DNA of 64,000 bases from Lewinella sp. W8 (GCF_004375085.3 NZ_SNAQ03000018.1:1-64000); one strand, 5' to 3'; shown: positions 37,249 to 46,576, counted from the first letter of the stretch. A program made the numbers and translations. Notes: generated by a model from the letters alone, not told the origin.

Positions 37249-38601
37249 ATGTTTGACAGTTTAAGTGAACGCCTTGAAGGTGCCTTTAAAACCCTGACGG
37301 GGGATAACAAGATCACCGAAATAAACGTAGCCCAGAGCATCAAAGAGATCCGGCGCGCCCTCGTTGCCGCGGACGTCAACTACAAGATTGCCAAGGAGTT
37401 TACGGATAAGGTCAAGGAAAAGGCACTGGGCACCGAAAACGTGCTGAAGGCCGTCAAACCCGGCCAGTTGATGGTTAAGATTGTCCAGGATGAGCTCACG
37501 GAGTTGATGGGCGGACAGTCCGTGGGGATCAACGTCAAGGGCAATCCGGGCGTAGTCCTGATTGCGGGCCTGCAGGGTTCGGGTAAAACGACCTTCAGCG
37601 GTAAACTGGCGCTCCACCTCAAGGAAAAGAAGAAACTCAAGGTCCTGCTGACGGCCTGTGACGTGTATCGTCCCGCCGCCATCGACCAGCTGACGGTCCT
37701 CTCCGAGCAGGTGGGAGCGGGCATTTACAAAGAGCCGGAGAACAAGAACCCGGTAGAAATTGCGCTGAACGCCATCGCGCACGCCCAGGACAACAAGTAC
37801 GACGTCGTCATCGTCGATACCGCCGGTCGACTGAGCGTCGACGAGAAGATGATGCAGGAGATCAGCGAGGTGCGGGAAGCGATCAGCCCCAACGAAACGC
37901 TCTTCGTCGTGGACTCCATGACGGGTCAGGATGCCGTCAATACCGCCAAAGCCTTCAACGACCGGATCAACTACGACGGTGTCGTACTGACGAAACTGGA
38001 CGGTGACACCCGCGGTGGTGCCGCCCTTTCGGTGAAGTACACCGTACAGAAGCCCATCAAATTTGTCTCTACCGGAGAAAAGATGAACACGCTGGACGTG
38101 TTCCACCCCGACCGGATGGCCCAACGCATTCTGGGCATGGGTGACATCATCTCCTTCGTAGAACGCGCCCAGGATCAGTTTGACGAGGAGGAAGCCAAGC
38201 GGCTGGAAAAGAAAATCAAGAAGAACAAGTTCGACTTCAATGATTTCCTCGGCCAGCTCAACCAACTCCGGAAGATGGGGGACATCAAGAGCCTGCTGAA
38301 CATGATCCCGGGGATGAAGAAAATGATGAAGGACATCGACATCGACAACTCCGCCTTCAGCAAGGTGGAGGCCATCATCCAGAGCATGACGCCGCAGGAG
38401 CGGGCACAACCGGAACTGATGAGTATGTCCCGCAAGAAGCGCATTGCCCGCGGTTGCGGCCAGAGCATGGACGACGTGAACCGCTTCATCAAGCAGTTCG
38501 ACCAGATGCGGAAGATGATGCACAAGATGTCCAACAACCCCGCCATGGCGGGCATGCAGGGGAACTTCAAGCCCGGGCGTGGAAAAGGTCGCCGGCGGTA
38601 G
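37249..38601 (+). CDS. ffh: Signal recognition particle protein Ffh
   Basis: The 450-residue SRP54 homologue binds signal sequences and SRP RNA and targets nascent membrane proteins with FtsY. The ATG at 37249 gives the canonical MFDSLSERLEGAF start. The N domain is followed by the GTPase domain with the P-loop GLQGSGKTTFSGKLA (about 105-119), the VDTAGR and TKLDGDTRGGAALS motifs, and a Met-rich M domain ending in GRGKGRRR. The upstream in-frame start at 37225 lies inside the putative -7 box region. The gene appears monocistronic. Confidence 0.97.
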   Translation: MFDSLSERLEGAFKTLTGDNKITEINVAQSIKEIRRALVAADVNYKIAKEFTDKVKEKALGTENVLKAVKPGQLMVKIVQDELTELMGGQSVGINVKGNPGVVLIAGLQGSGKTTFSGKLALHLKEKKKLKVLLTACDVYRPAAIDQLTVLSEQVGAGIYKEPENKNPVEIALNAIAHAQDNKYDVVIVDTAGRLSVDEKMMQEISEVREAISPNETLFVVDSMTGQDAVNTAKAFNDRINYDGVVLTKLDGDTRGGAALSVKYTVQKPIKFVSTGEKMNTLDVFHPDRMAQRILGMGDIISFVERAQDQFDEEEAKRLEKKIKKNKFDFNDFLGQLNQLRKMGDIKSLLNMIPGMKKMMKDIDIDNSAFSKVEAIIQSMTPQERAQPELMSMSRKKRIARGCGQSMDDVNRFIKQFDQMRKMMHKMSNNPAMAGMQGNFKPGRGKGRRR

Positions 38602-39215
38602 GGAAGGCTGGCTAGCCAATTTACCCTTGCCCGGAAGCGACCCTCAAAGGAACCCAAGCGCTCCGCGATGCGGAGCGTTGGGTGCACTTCGAGGTCGCGG
38701 CCAACAACTTACCAAAACCGTTTAGTGATCCCGTAGCGCCGGATTTATCCGGCGAAGGGAGGGCCTTTGGCCCGACGTCTACTACACCGTGAAGTGGCAA
38801 CCTTTAGCCCTGGCGACCGGCTTGCGGAGCAAGCCTATTCCGGGTGTTCAGCCTGAATCCTGAATCCTTAAGCCTCAATCCTATCCTGCTCGACCGGCTT
38901 GCGCCTACCCGACTAATCGTCGATGGGGCGGGGATCGAGCCTGTTCCGGAATCATGTTCAGCTTTGCAGATGGCTCGGCGTGGAACGCCTCGACCGGTTT
39001 GGGGTGCTCAGCCTCCTTGGACTTGTCGACCGGCTTGCGGAGCAAGCCTATTCCGGGGGGCGCAGCCTGAATCCTGGATCCTAAATCCTTAAACCTCAAT
39101 CCTACCCTGCCCGACCGGCTTGCGCTTACCCGACCAATCATCAATGGGGCGGGGAGCAAGCCTCTTCCGGGTGTTCAGCCTTAATCCTGGATCCTAAATC
39201 CTGTAGCCTTAAACC
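38602..39215. repeat. REP-like triloop palindrome cluster 2
   Basis: This 614-nt gap between convergent ffh and rluA-type genes is built of palindromes. CGCTCCGC-gat-GCGGAGCG lies at 38659-38677, within a longer bulged stem (38652-38683). CGCCGGAT-tt-ATCCGGCG is at 38737-38754 and GGGCC-ttt-GGCCC at 38761-38773. The short GGCTTGC-GGA-GCAAGCC is at 38819-38835 and 39032-39048. Long-form copies are at 38896-38941 and 39117-39162. GGCGT-gga-ACGCC is at 38977-38989. AATCCT heptads lie between them. No gene is supportable here. Confidence 0.85.
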
Positions 39216-39950
39216 TCAACCTCCCCCCACCAGCTTCCTCAGCTGATTGAGCACCGCCCGCATATCCTTGGGGCGTTCGGCCTCAAAGCTCATCCGTTCA
39301 CCGGTGGCCGGGTGGGTGAAGGCCAGACGATGGGCGTGCAGGGGTACGCGATTCAGTAAGGGACGCTCTTCATGGGTGTGTTTGCCCAGTCGGTATTTTC
39401 TCCCCTTGATTTCGGAGAGCATGAATTCCGTACGTTTCCCGTAGAAGGGGTCAACCACGAGCGGATGGCCGATGTAGGCCAGGTGGACCCTGATCTGGTG
39501 CGTTCGTCCGGTAAATATTTGTACGCCAACCAGGCTGAATTGATCCCCGATGGGTTCCATGACCTTGTACAGCGTCAGGGCGTACTTACCGCGGGCCGTG
39601 ACCATCATCTGACCGGATTTACCGGGATTGGGACCGATGGGTTCATCGATTTCTGCTTCCTCGGCCGCCGGCACGCCCTCCACGAGGGCGTGATAAATCT
39701 TATCGACCTCCCGCTCCCGGAACTGCCGATTGAGCTCCTTATGCGCGGCGGGAGTTCTGGCCACCACCACTACCCCACTCGTGGGGCGGTCCAGTCGGTG
39801 GACCGGCAGGATAGGGTCCCCGTACCGCGTGCCCAGGTAGTGGACCAGATTCCCGATCCCGGGATCGTAGCGATCCGGGACGGTAAGCAGGCCCGCCGGT
39901 TTATTGACTACCAGGAGATGTTCATCCTCAAATATGATCGGCACTTTCAT
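39216..39950 (-). CDS. RluA-family pseudouridine synthase
   Basis: The ATG at 39950 gives 244 residues. The catalytic motif HRLDRPTSG has Asp54, and the second family motif TGRTHQIRVH lies near 160-170. There is no N-terminal S4 domain, so it is the short RluA/RluC-type or YqcB-like form. It isomerises uridine in rRNA or tRNA. The longer frame starting at 40004 would run through a terminator hairpin and is rejected. Confidence 0.92.
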   Translation of the reverse strand: MKVPIIFEDEHLLVVNKPAGLLTVPDRYDPGIGNLVHYLGTRYGDPILPVHRLDRPTSGVVVVARTPAAHKELNRQFREREVDKIYHALVEGVPAAEEAEIDEPIGPNPGKSGQMMVTARGKYALTLYKVMEPIGDQFSLVGVQIFTGRTHQIRVHLAYIGHPLVVDPFYGKRTEFMLSEIKGRKYRLGKHTHEERPLLNRVPLHAHRLAFTHPATGERMSFEAERPKDMRAVLNQLRKLVGGG

Positions 39951-39992
39951 GGCCGCGAAGGTAAGAGGATCCACTGCCATTGGAAAATAAAA

Positions 39993-40023
39993 AAAGCCGA
40001 TCACCCCAGTGGTGATCGGCTTT
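39993..40023 (-). terminator. Strong Rho-independent terminator (minus direction)
   Basis: A 13-bp perfect stem has AAAGCCGATCACC at 39993-40005 and GGTGATCGGCTTT at 40011-40023, with a 5-nt loop. On the minus strand it is followed by a long T tract (TTTTTTTATTTT). Confidence 0.9.
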
Positions 40024-40077
40024 CAATAATCCCATGAACATATATTTTTCGCTGAGAAAACTTGCGGAAAAAGTGAG

Positions 40078-40118
40078 TTGCATTCCGGCCATAGAGGGAA
40101 GACAAGGCCGGAATGCAA
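40078..40118 (-). ncRNA. 13-bp stem-loop, candidate structured RNA element
   Basis: TTGCATTCCGGCC (40078-40090) is exactly complementary to GGCCGGAATGCAA (40106-40118), with a 15-nt loop. No U tract follows, so it is not a classical terminator. It lies 55-125 nt upstream of the terminator on the same strand. Confidence 0.4.
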
Positions 40119-40330
40119 TAGTCACAAACAAACGTAATCTCAGAATCTATCGATTAATTTGGAGCTGTATAGAGGACATTTCCCCCGCTCACAATACAAA
40201 AGTGCAATCTTCGGGCAGCAAGGACAACAACAGATTGAGGTAATTGTGAATCAATAATCACGGTTAAACCTGCTTAATCATCTGTAAAACAGGATTTTGC
40301 AATTTCAATTCGTGACAAAAACCAATCCAC

Positions 40331-41866
40331 TTACTCCTCTTCGCTACCGGATTTTTTTAACTCATCAACGGTCGACTCCAATTTGTCCCCCGCAACCTTG
40401 GCTACGGCCTTGGCCGTGTCGGCCACGTCTTCGAGACTTTCGCCAATGGTTTCGGCCGCAGCGGCAATGAAGTCACCGGCCTGATCCAGCAGTCCTCCTT
40501 CCCGGGTGACCTCGTCCGCCGCGTCGGATACGGTAGTGATGGCCGTAGCAATGGCATCACCCGCTTTTTCGGCCATGGAAGGTTGGGGGCCCGTGATCTC
40601 ACTGAAGGCGACCATGCTATCGATCTGGTCATCTTTTTCCTGAGGCTCAGCAGCTTTCTTTGCCTTGGCGGCCGATTTCTTCCCTTCCGAAATGGCGGCA
40701 GCGGCGGCCTCTAATTTGGCCTGCTCCTCGGGAGAAACCTGTTGCTCGGCCATGGTGGCCGCAATTTTGGCCTTAGCGGCTTCCGCCGCCGCTTTTTCGG
40801 CCGCGCGCTTGGCGTCCTTTTCCGCGCGCTTCTTCTGCTGGTCAATCTTCTTTTCCAGCATCACTTTGGTTTTCTCCATGTCCTCCAGCTTGACGCGCTT
40901 GGAGGCGATCCGACTTTCGATCATCACCACCTTAGCCTCCCGGATCTGTTTTTCTAACTGACCGTTGGTACGCTCAATCCGGCGGTGCTCGAACTGAAGG
41001 TCCTTTTCGTCACGGCCGATGCTGGACTTCATCCGATCAATGGCCTTGAGTAGGCCCTCCAAGCGGGACTCCGTACGGCCGAGCGCATTGGAGGCTCCGC
41101 CTCCTTTTTGCCCCCTCTTCTCTTTAACCGCCTTAAAGGCCGCATCGATCCGGCCGTAGATGGCGTCCCGGTCTTCCTTGGTGAACTTGACGCCATGGAA
41201 TTTCCGCTGGATATCCCGGAGATCGTTGAAAACTTTGTTGAGGTGAGTTCCCTCACCAATCCGCTTTTCGGCGTCTTCGAGCAGTTCGCCGAACTTGGCG
41301 ACCTGTTCTTTGCTTTCCTCCTTGTATTTCGCGTTGAGGGATTCCCGCATTTCCTTCAGCTTAGCGAAGGTTTTATCGACCTGCTTACGGATGTCGTTGC
41401 CCTGTTCCCGCAGTAGGGTCTTGTCTTGTAACTGGCCCTGTACTTTCTGCCAGAAACTCTTGGCCTGGTTCCAAAGGTCGGAGGAGTATTCTCCGGCTCG
41501 CTCAATGCGGTCTTCCAGTTCAGCCAACTCCGCCTTGTAGGTCTGGGCAAGTTTTTCGCTGAGCACGTGGAAATGCCACTCGGTTTGTGCCCGCAGAATC
41601 ATGTCCGTCTGCTCCGCCTTCAGGTCCTCCGGCAACAAACCTTCCGACACGCTAAGTTCACGGGCGATGACGCGGTCCGGTTCCGGAAGTTCGGCCTCCT
41701 GACCCTTGCGCCACTTGTCCATAAATGCCTGGTACACTTCGTCCGTAACGATTTTCTCAGGATAAGTCTGAATGCGTACGATGTTGTCGGCAACCTGAAG
41801 TTCGATCGTGATCAGTACACGTTTTTCCTGGGCGTCACGCCCCCAGACGGCAATTCGATTTCTCAT
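40331..41866 (-). CDS. Coiled-coil protein, possibly DUF349-like
   Basis: With the ATG at 41866 the protein has 511 residues and begins MRNRIAVWGRDAQEKRVLI. A small N-terminal beta domain precedes a long alpha-helical part. That part contains two DUF349-like segments (DLWNQAKSFWQKVQ and FNDLRDIQRKFHGVKFTKEDRDAIYGRIDAAF), a highly charged coiled coil rich in Ala/Lys/Glu (about 255-400) and an amphipathic Ala-rich C-terminus. No enzymatic motif is seen. The longer frame from 41962 would overlap asd by 29 nt. It is 67 nt downstream of asd in the same direction and may be co-transcribed. Confidence 0.7.
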   Translation of the reverse strand: MRNRIAVWGRDAQEKRVLITIELQVADNIVRIQTYPEKIVTDEVYQAFMDKWRKGQEAELPEPDRVIARELSVSEGLLPEDLKAEQTDMILRAQTEWHFHVLSEKLAQTYKAELAELEDRIERAGEYSSDLWNQAKSFWQKVQGQLQDKTLLREQGNDIRKQVDKTFAKLKEMRESLNAKYKEESKEQVAKFGELLEDAEKRIGEGTHLNKVFNDLRDIQRKFHGVKFTKEDRDAIYGRIDAAFKAVKEKRGQKGGGASNALGRTESRLEGLLKAIDRMKSSIGRDEKDLQFEHRRIERTNGQLEKQIREAKVVMIESRIASKRVKLEDMEKTKVMLEKKIDQQKKRAEKDAKRAAEKAAAEAAKAKIAATMAEQQVSPEEQAKLEAAAAAISEGKKSAAKAKKAAEPQEKDDQIDSMVAFSEITGPQPSMAEKAGDAIATAITTVSDAADEVTREGGLLDQAGDFIAAAAETIGESLEDVADTAKAVAKVAGDKLESTVDELKKSGSEEE

Positions 41867-41933
41867 GTCAGTCAGAGATTGTAAGTAGGGTCCTTCGGAA
41901 CCCATCAAATTATGCAGTGCGGCAAAGGCTCCG

Positions 41934-42956
41934 TTAAGCCCCCACCGCGGTATTGTTTCCAATCAGTTTCTGGGCGACGAGGTACTCCGCGATTTGCACC
42001 GCATTCGTCGCTGCGCCCTTCCGTAAATTATCGGCCACGATCCAGAGGTTAAGACCATTTTCGATGGATTCATCACGCCGGATGCGGCCCACAAAGACCT
42101 CATCACGGTGCTTAGCCAATAACGGCATGGGATACACATTGTTGCGAACATCGTCCTGAACAATAATCCCGGGTGTAGCGGCCAGAAGTTCCCGCACCGC
42201 CTCGACGGTGAAGGGTTTTTCAAATTCCACGTTTACCGATTCACTGTGGCCGCCGTGTACGGGCACCCGCACGGCAGTAGCGGTAATGGCGATGCTGTCA
42301 TCGCCAAGAATTTTTCTCGTTTCGTGCACCAGCTTCATCTCTTCCTTGGTGTAGTCGTTGTCCAGGAAGATGTCGCAGTGCGGAATACAGTTTTCGAAAA
42401 TTGGGTAATGGTAGGGGCGATCCGTTTTGGAGGTATCTTCTCCACGGCGCTCCGCTTCGTATTGTTGCACGGCGGGTACGCCCGTGCCGGTGAAGGACTG
42501 ATAGGTAGAAATGACCAGTCGCTTGATGGTGAAGGCCCGGTGCAGCGGCGCCAGGGCCAGTACCATCTGGATGGTGGAGCAGTTCGGGTTGGCGATGATC
42601 AGGTCGTTTTCGGTCAGCTGATCCGCGTTCACTTCGGGAACTACCAACCGCTTGTCCGGGTCCATGCGCCAGGCGCTGGAGTTATCCACCACTACACAGC
42701 CGACTTCCGCAAATTTCGGGGCCCATTCTTTGGAGGTGCTGCCGCCGGCACTGAAAATAGCTACGTCGGGACGACGCTCAATGGCGTCCTCCATACCAAT
42801 GACGGTATACTCCTTACCCTCGTACTGAATTTTCTTTCCAACGGAACGGGCGGAGGCTACCGGGTAGAGTTCGGTAATCGGGAAGTTGTGCTCCCGGAGC
42901 ACTTGAAACATTACACTTCCTACCAGGCCGGTGGCACCAACAACAGCTACTTTCAT
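41934..42956 (-). CDS. asd: Aspartate-semialdehyde dehydrogenase
   Basis: The 340-residue enzyme reduces aspartyl phosphate to aspartate semialdehyde with NADPH, for lysine, methionine, threonine and diaminopimelate synthesis. It carries the NADP motif GATGLVGSVM (residues 7-16), the catalytic Cys126 in ANPNCSTIQ, and the basic/acid motif RVPVHGGHSESV. Length and motifs are standard. Confidence 0.97.
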   Translation of the reverse strand: MKVAVVGATGLVGSVMFQVLREHNFPITELYPVASARSVGKKIQYEGKEYTVIGMEDAIERRPDVAIFSAGGSTSKEWAPKFAEVGCVVVDNSSAWRMDPDKRLVVPEVNADQLTENDLIIANPNCSTIQMVLALAPLHRAFTIKRLVISTYQSFTGTGVPAVQQYEAERRGEDTSKTDRPYHYPIFENCIPHCDIFLDNDYTKEEMKLVHETRKILGDDSIAITATAVRVPVHGGHSESVNVEFEKPFTVEAVRELLAATPGIIVQDDVRNNVYPMPLLAKHRDEVFVGRIRRDESIENGLNLWIVADNLRKGAATNAVQIAEYLVAQKLIGNNTAVGA

Positions 42957-43076
42957 CTGTAAATATTTTGGGGGAGGCGAAAATACGGCCTTTCCCCCGT
43001 ATCCGGTATGGCGATAAACTTCCTTTTGTCGGTTGTTTTCCGACCTACATCCGAAAACCAGCTGCTTTTCCTTTGG

Positions 43077-43907
43077 CTAGGCATTCATTTTCTGAAACAT
43101 CAGAATGCCCCACTTGAGACAACCGCGATCGGCCAACTCTCCGAATCCCTGATAAGCCTTGACGCGCTGGTGGACAAATTTCTTACTAATCTGCTCCACG
43201 AAGGTTTCGCGTTCAGACTCCAGCGTACCGAGGAGTTTTTCAAAATGGATGGGTAGGTTGTCCGAAAGATCCAGGGAATACACGTGCTGGAAAAAACCAC
43301 GGCGGGCATCATTCTGGTAGTCCTCTTCCGAAATCAATTCTTCTACGGGAAGCTGCTCGATGAGTTGCTCGGCCGAAGCATCACAACCGTTCTCCGCGCG
43401 CATCAGCGCGGAGAAAATCAGGCGACCTTCCGGTTTCACCACGCGGTGAATGGCCCGGAACATGGCCCGTTTCTTGGAGGTAATACTGAAACTGTCCTGG
43501 GCGATGACCACGTCAAAGGTATCCGGGGCGTAGGGCATGTAGTCGATGTCGCCCAGCGTTACCTTAACCATTTTCTCGAGGCCTTCCTCGGCGATTTGCT
43601 GCTCGTTGAAGGCATTTTGCACCTCGTCGTCGTTGAGGCATTCCACCTTACACTTTCCCTTGGTGGCAATGTAGCGGGCCGCGGTTCCGAAACCCGACTG
43701 GATGATTAACACCTTCGAGGCGCGCTTCAAGCGGGGCAGCAGCTTGAGCATTTTATCGGTGGTCTTACGACCGGCTTCCGTAGGGGATAATTTGGCCGGC
43801 CGGTAGATGCCGACGTGCAAGTCGTCGCCCCCCCACAGATTTCGATAGAACTGCTTGGATTTTTCGAGTTCGTTGAATACTGTAGGACTGGAGTCTGACT
43901 TGGTCAT
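43077..43907 (-). CDS. SAM-dependent methyltransferase (sarcosine/dimethylglycine type)
   Basis: This 276-residue class I methyltransferase starts with FYRNLWGGDDLHVGIY, a hallmark of sarcosine/dimethylglycine and related small-molecule N-methyltransferases. The SAM motif I (VLIIQSGFGTAARYIA) and motif II (YAPDTFDVVIAQDSF) follow. A role in betaine synthesis is possible for a marine organism, but no glycine methyltransferase partner is nearby, so the substrate is only inferred. Confidence 0.82.
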   Translation of the reverse strand: MTKSDSSPTVFNELEKSKQFYRNLWGGDDLHVGIYRPAKLSPTEAGRKTTDKMLKLLPRLKRASKVLIIQSGFGTAARYIATKGKCKVECLNDDEVQNAFNEQQIAEEGLEKMVKVTLGDIDYMPYAPDTFDVVIAQDSFSITSKKRAMFRAIHRVVKPEGRLIFSALMRAENGCDASAEQLIEQLPVEELISEEDYQNDARRGFFQHVYSLDLSDNLPIHFEKLLGTLESERETFVEQISKKFVHQRVKAYQGFGELADRGCLKWGILMFQKMNA

Positions 43908-43976
43908 AAGAAGCGTTTACTATTGTAACCCGTAACTCCTTGATTTTGTGCGATTTTGGCAAATTTTATTTCGATT

Positions 43977-44513
43977 TCACCCTAAATCGAGCCGCATGTA
44001 CACCTCATCCATGTAGGTATTTCCGGTTTTCGCGGCCCCAATTTCCCGACCGAACTCCACAAAGCCCGCCTCCCGGTAAAGCTTAATGGCCGCCGTGGCG
44101 TGGTGGGAGACCGTCAGGATGACGTGCTCCAGGCCGGGCATCTCCCGACAGCGCCGCAGCGCTTCCTGCATCAGGGCCCGTCCTACCCCAAGTCCCCGGG
44201 CGCGGTCGCTGACGTAGACGCCCCACATCATGGCCCGGTGGGCCCGCTTCGGGGCAGCATATCGTTTGACGCCCCAGATCCCCACCAGTTCTTCCCGCTC
44301 GTCGCCGGCGGCCGTCAAAAAGAACCCCAGGGTGACATTATTGGCGGGATCAGCGCCCAGGCGCTCCCGCCAGAGATCCGGATCAATCGGGTCATCGGGG
44401 GACTGCTCAAAGGAAAGCGGGGCACTTGCGAAACCCTCGCGCCGTAACCGAATGAACTCCTCCACGTCGTCGGGATCTAACGGACGAAGGTAGCCGTGGG
44501 AATGGGCAATCAT
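43977..44513 (-). CDS. GNAT-family N-acetyltransferase
   Basis: The ATG at 44513 gives 178 residues starting MIAHSHGYLRPLDPDDVEEF. The acetyl-CoA-binding motif A is VYVSDRARGLGVGRALMQEAL (about 104-124), followed by the LxVxxxNxxAxxLYxxxGF-like segment ILTVSHHATAAIKLYREAGF. His replaces the common Asn. The substrate is unknown. It is 32 nt downstream of a small secreted-protein gene in the same direction. Confidence 0.85.
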   Translation of the reverse strand: MIAHSHGYLRPLDPDDVEEFIRLRREGFASAPLSFEQSPDDPIDPDLWRERLGADPANNVTLGFFLTAAGDEREELVGIWGVKRYAAPKRAHRAMMWGVYVSDRARGLGVGRALMQEALRRCREMPGLEHVILTVSHHATAAIKLYREAGFVEFGREIGAAKTGNTYMDEVYMRLDLG

Positions 44514-44545
44514 TTGCGTGAGATTTTGGTGGTGGTGACCAAAAG

Positions 44546-45073
44546 CTATTCCCGCTTGGGCAGCTCGTCCTGCCAGTAGCGGTGCCCCCCCAGGCGGAAT
44601 TTGGCCGGAATCACGAAGTTGGCCGCTTCGTTTATTTCCAGTCGGCAAAAGAAGGCCAGGTGGGGGGCCGTCTGCCGGAAATTGAAGGGCCGATAGTTTT
44701 CGGCGGGCGTCCGCAGGCCACTCAGGATGGGCATAGCATTCGGGGCGTCGCCGAAGTTATCCAGGTAGGGATAAGGGAGGGGAAGATTGAGTTGCATCAC
44801 CGAGACGTAGTCGGACAAAAAATCCGTGCGCAGCGGAAGCATCAGCCGGTTGTAGAACCGGGGATTCAGCGGACTACCGAAGCGGGGAATCGGTCGCTCC
44901 TGGCCGTCCACCATCACCCGCTGGGCGGGAGGCGCTTCCCGCAGGAAGGGGGGGACTTCCTGTCCGAACGTGGATTGCCGGGCCCGACCGAAGGACTGGG
45001 CACCTGCGTCCGCGCCCAAAACGATCAATAGCCCCGCGAGGAGGCACCACTTCAGGAGGAATCGTCCGCTCAT
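44546..45073 (-). CDS. Hypothetical secreted protein
   Basis: This 175-residue protein has a signal peptide ending in DAGAQ|SFGR; the remainder is rich in Pro, Phe and Arg. No known domain is recognised. The ATG at 45073 overlaps the vWA stop as TGATG; an in-frame GTG lies one codon before. Coupling with the vWA gene suggests a shared function. Confidence 0.65.
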   Translation of the reverse strand: MSGRFLLKWCLLAGLLIVLGADAGAQSFGRARQSTFGQEVPPFLREAPPAQRVMVDGQERPIPRFGSPLNPRFYNRLMLPLRTDFLSDYVSVMQLNLPLPYPYLDNFGDAPNAMPILSGLRTPAENYRPFNFRQTAPHLAFFCRLEINEAANFVIPAKFRLGGHRYWQDELPKRE

Positions 45074-46170
45074 CACCGTTTCTTTTTGTTGTTCTTGTAG
45101 TCCCGGAACACGAAGTCGCCCAGTCCCTGCACGCCGCTGTAGTAGGCCTTGCCCTGGTTGGTTTCCGTAAAGGCCTCGACGAACTTCACCAGGTAGGGGT
45201 CGCGGGCGATCATGAAGGTCGTCACCGGGATCGACAACTTCCGCAGCCGACCGGCGAGGTTCAGCGTGCGGTTGACGATCGTCCGGTCCAGCCCCATGCT
45301 GTTCTTGATGTAGCGTTTGCCCCGCTTGATGCAGGTGGGCTTGCCGTCCGTGATCATGAAAATCTGCTTGTTCGGGTTCCGCCGCCGCCGCAGGATGTCC
45401 ATGGCCAGTTCGAGGCCGGCCACCGTATTGGTGTGGTAGGGCCCGACCTGCAGGTAGGGCAAGTCCTTGATCTCCACCGGCCAGGCGTCATTGCCGAAAA
45501 CGATGATGTCCAGCGTGTCCTTGGGGAAGCGGGTCGTAATGTACTCACTCAGGGCCATGGCCACCTTTTTGGCCGGCGTGATGCGGTCTTCCCCGTAGAG
45601 GATCATGGAGTGGCTGATGTCGATCATCAGCACCGTGCTCATCTGGGCCTGGTAGTGGGTTTCGTAGACCTCCAGGTCGTCATGGGTCAGTTTGAAGCCG
45701 TCGATGCCGTGGTTGATCTGGGCGTTGCGCAGGGATTCGGAAACCGCCAGTTTGTCCAGGCTGTCCCCGAACTCGAAGGGCCGGCGTTCACTCGTGTGCT
45801 CGTCTCCCCGGCCGGAGTAGCGGGTGCTGTGGTTGCCCCGCTTGGACTTTTTGATCTCCCCGAAGATGTCCTTCAGGGCCTTTTGCCGCAGTTCGCCCTC
45901 CATCTTGGCGGTGGGCACGTAGGGAGGCTGGCCGGGGCCGTCCCCCGGCTGGATGTAGTTCTTGTCGATCAACTCCTGGATAAAATCCGCGATGGAGTAA
46001 TCGTCGTTCGTCAATTCGTACTGACGGTCGAGCTGGGTCAGCCACTGCAGGGCTTCGCCTACGTTGCCACTCGTGTGGGTCACCAACTCCTGGAAAAGTT
46101 GCAGCAGTTTATCGAAGGTAGTTTCTTCTCCTTCGCCGGGTAAATAATGTCTGAAACGCCAGCCGATCAT
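45073..46170 (-). CDS. vWA-domain protein (CoxE/YehP-like)
   Basis: The ATG at 46170 (MIGWRFRHYLPG) gives 365 residues; the longer frame to 46377 has no coding character. An alpha-helical N-terminal region (1-130) precedes a von Willebrand A domain with the MIDAS motif DISHS (Asp184, Ser186, Ser188), a Thr site near VAGLEL and an Asp in MITDGKPT. Such cytoplasmic vWA proteins usually pair with a MoxR AAA+ ATPase, which is not in view. The downstream gene overlaps its stop. Confidence 0.82.
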   Translation of the reverse strand: MIGWRFRHYLPGEGEETTFDKLLQLFQELVTHTSGNVGEALQWLTQLDRQYELTNDDYSIADFIQELIDKNYIQPGDGPGQPPYVPTAKMEGELRQKALKDIFGEIKKSKRGNHSTRYSGRGDEHTSERRPFEFGDSLDKLAVSESLRNAQINHGIDGFKLTHDDLEVYETHYQAQMSTVLMIDISHSMILYGEDRITPAKKVAMALSEYITTRFPKDTLDIIVFGNDAWPVEIKDLPYLQVGPYHTNTVAGLELAMDILRRRRNPNKQIFMITDGKPTCIKRGKRYIKNSMGLDRTIVNRTLNLAGRLRKLSIPVTTFMIARDPYLVKFVEAFTETNQGKAYYSGVQGLGDFVFRDYKNNKKKR

Positions 46171-46576
46171 GCACTTGGGGGTTGTGCCATGGAAACGGGT
46201 GGGGAGTGGATATGGTTTTGGGTGTCTTCGCAGGTCCGCTGATTTCGGAGGGGAAGGACAACCAACGACCAGTAGTCCGAAAATTTTGGCGGGGGCGCAG
46301 GTGCGGTGGTTATGGGTAGGGCGATGTTTGATGAGGCGGGGGGCTGGCCCGGAGCCTGAATGGTCTTCGGGAGGCACGTGAGTAGATCAGTGCTCCCACT
46401 ATGGTAATCTGCACTCTCGTATCGACAAAAAAAGTCGGGAGGTATAGAAAGTGCGCGAGAATGGCTATATCCTGATGTAGCCTTCCCTAACTTTAGACAG
46501 TCTCAAATTAGACGTTTTCGGGATATTGACACGTTCTGAAGGTTTCTATGAATGCGATGGATGTAATTAATCTTGG
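46171..46576. other. 406-nt gap at the left border of the conjugation/caspase operon
   Basis: No gene, integrase, tRNA or clear terminator is seen. The half nearer the vWA gene is GC-rich and holds a CGCAGGTGC word near 46288. The half nearer the operon is AT-rich. Confidence 0.5.

Larger units (their letters stand above)
39951..40330 (-). other. Possible structured 3' UTR or small RNA region
   Basis: This 380-nt gap has no convincing protein gene. On the minus strand it holds a 13-bp perfect hairpin (40118-40078) and ends in a strong terminator (40023-39993). A transcript from the coiled-coil gene (stop at 40331), or one starting inside the gap, would end there. Confidence 0.45.

Noticed and set aside
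37261..38619. Long open frame on the minus strand opposite ffh
   Set aside because: It mirrors the codon pattern of ffh, which has all family motifs; the antisense product has no recognisable domain.
38602..39215. Possible CRISPR array
   Set aside because: Repeats are palindromes of different lengths at irregular distances, mixed with other stems; no uniform spacers and no cas genes.
39928..40131. Small frames around the 40.0-40.2 kb gap
   Set aside because: They run through the terminator and stem-loop and have no protein-like pattern.
45073..46170. vWA gene as part of the conjugation/caspase operon
   Set aside because: Same strand, but separated by 406 nt, with high GC like the housekeeping neighbours and coupled to a different downstream gene.
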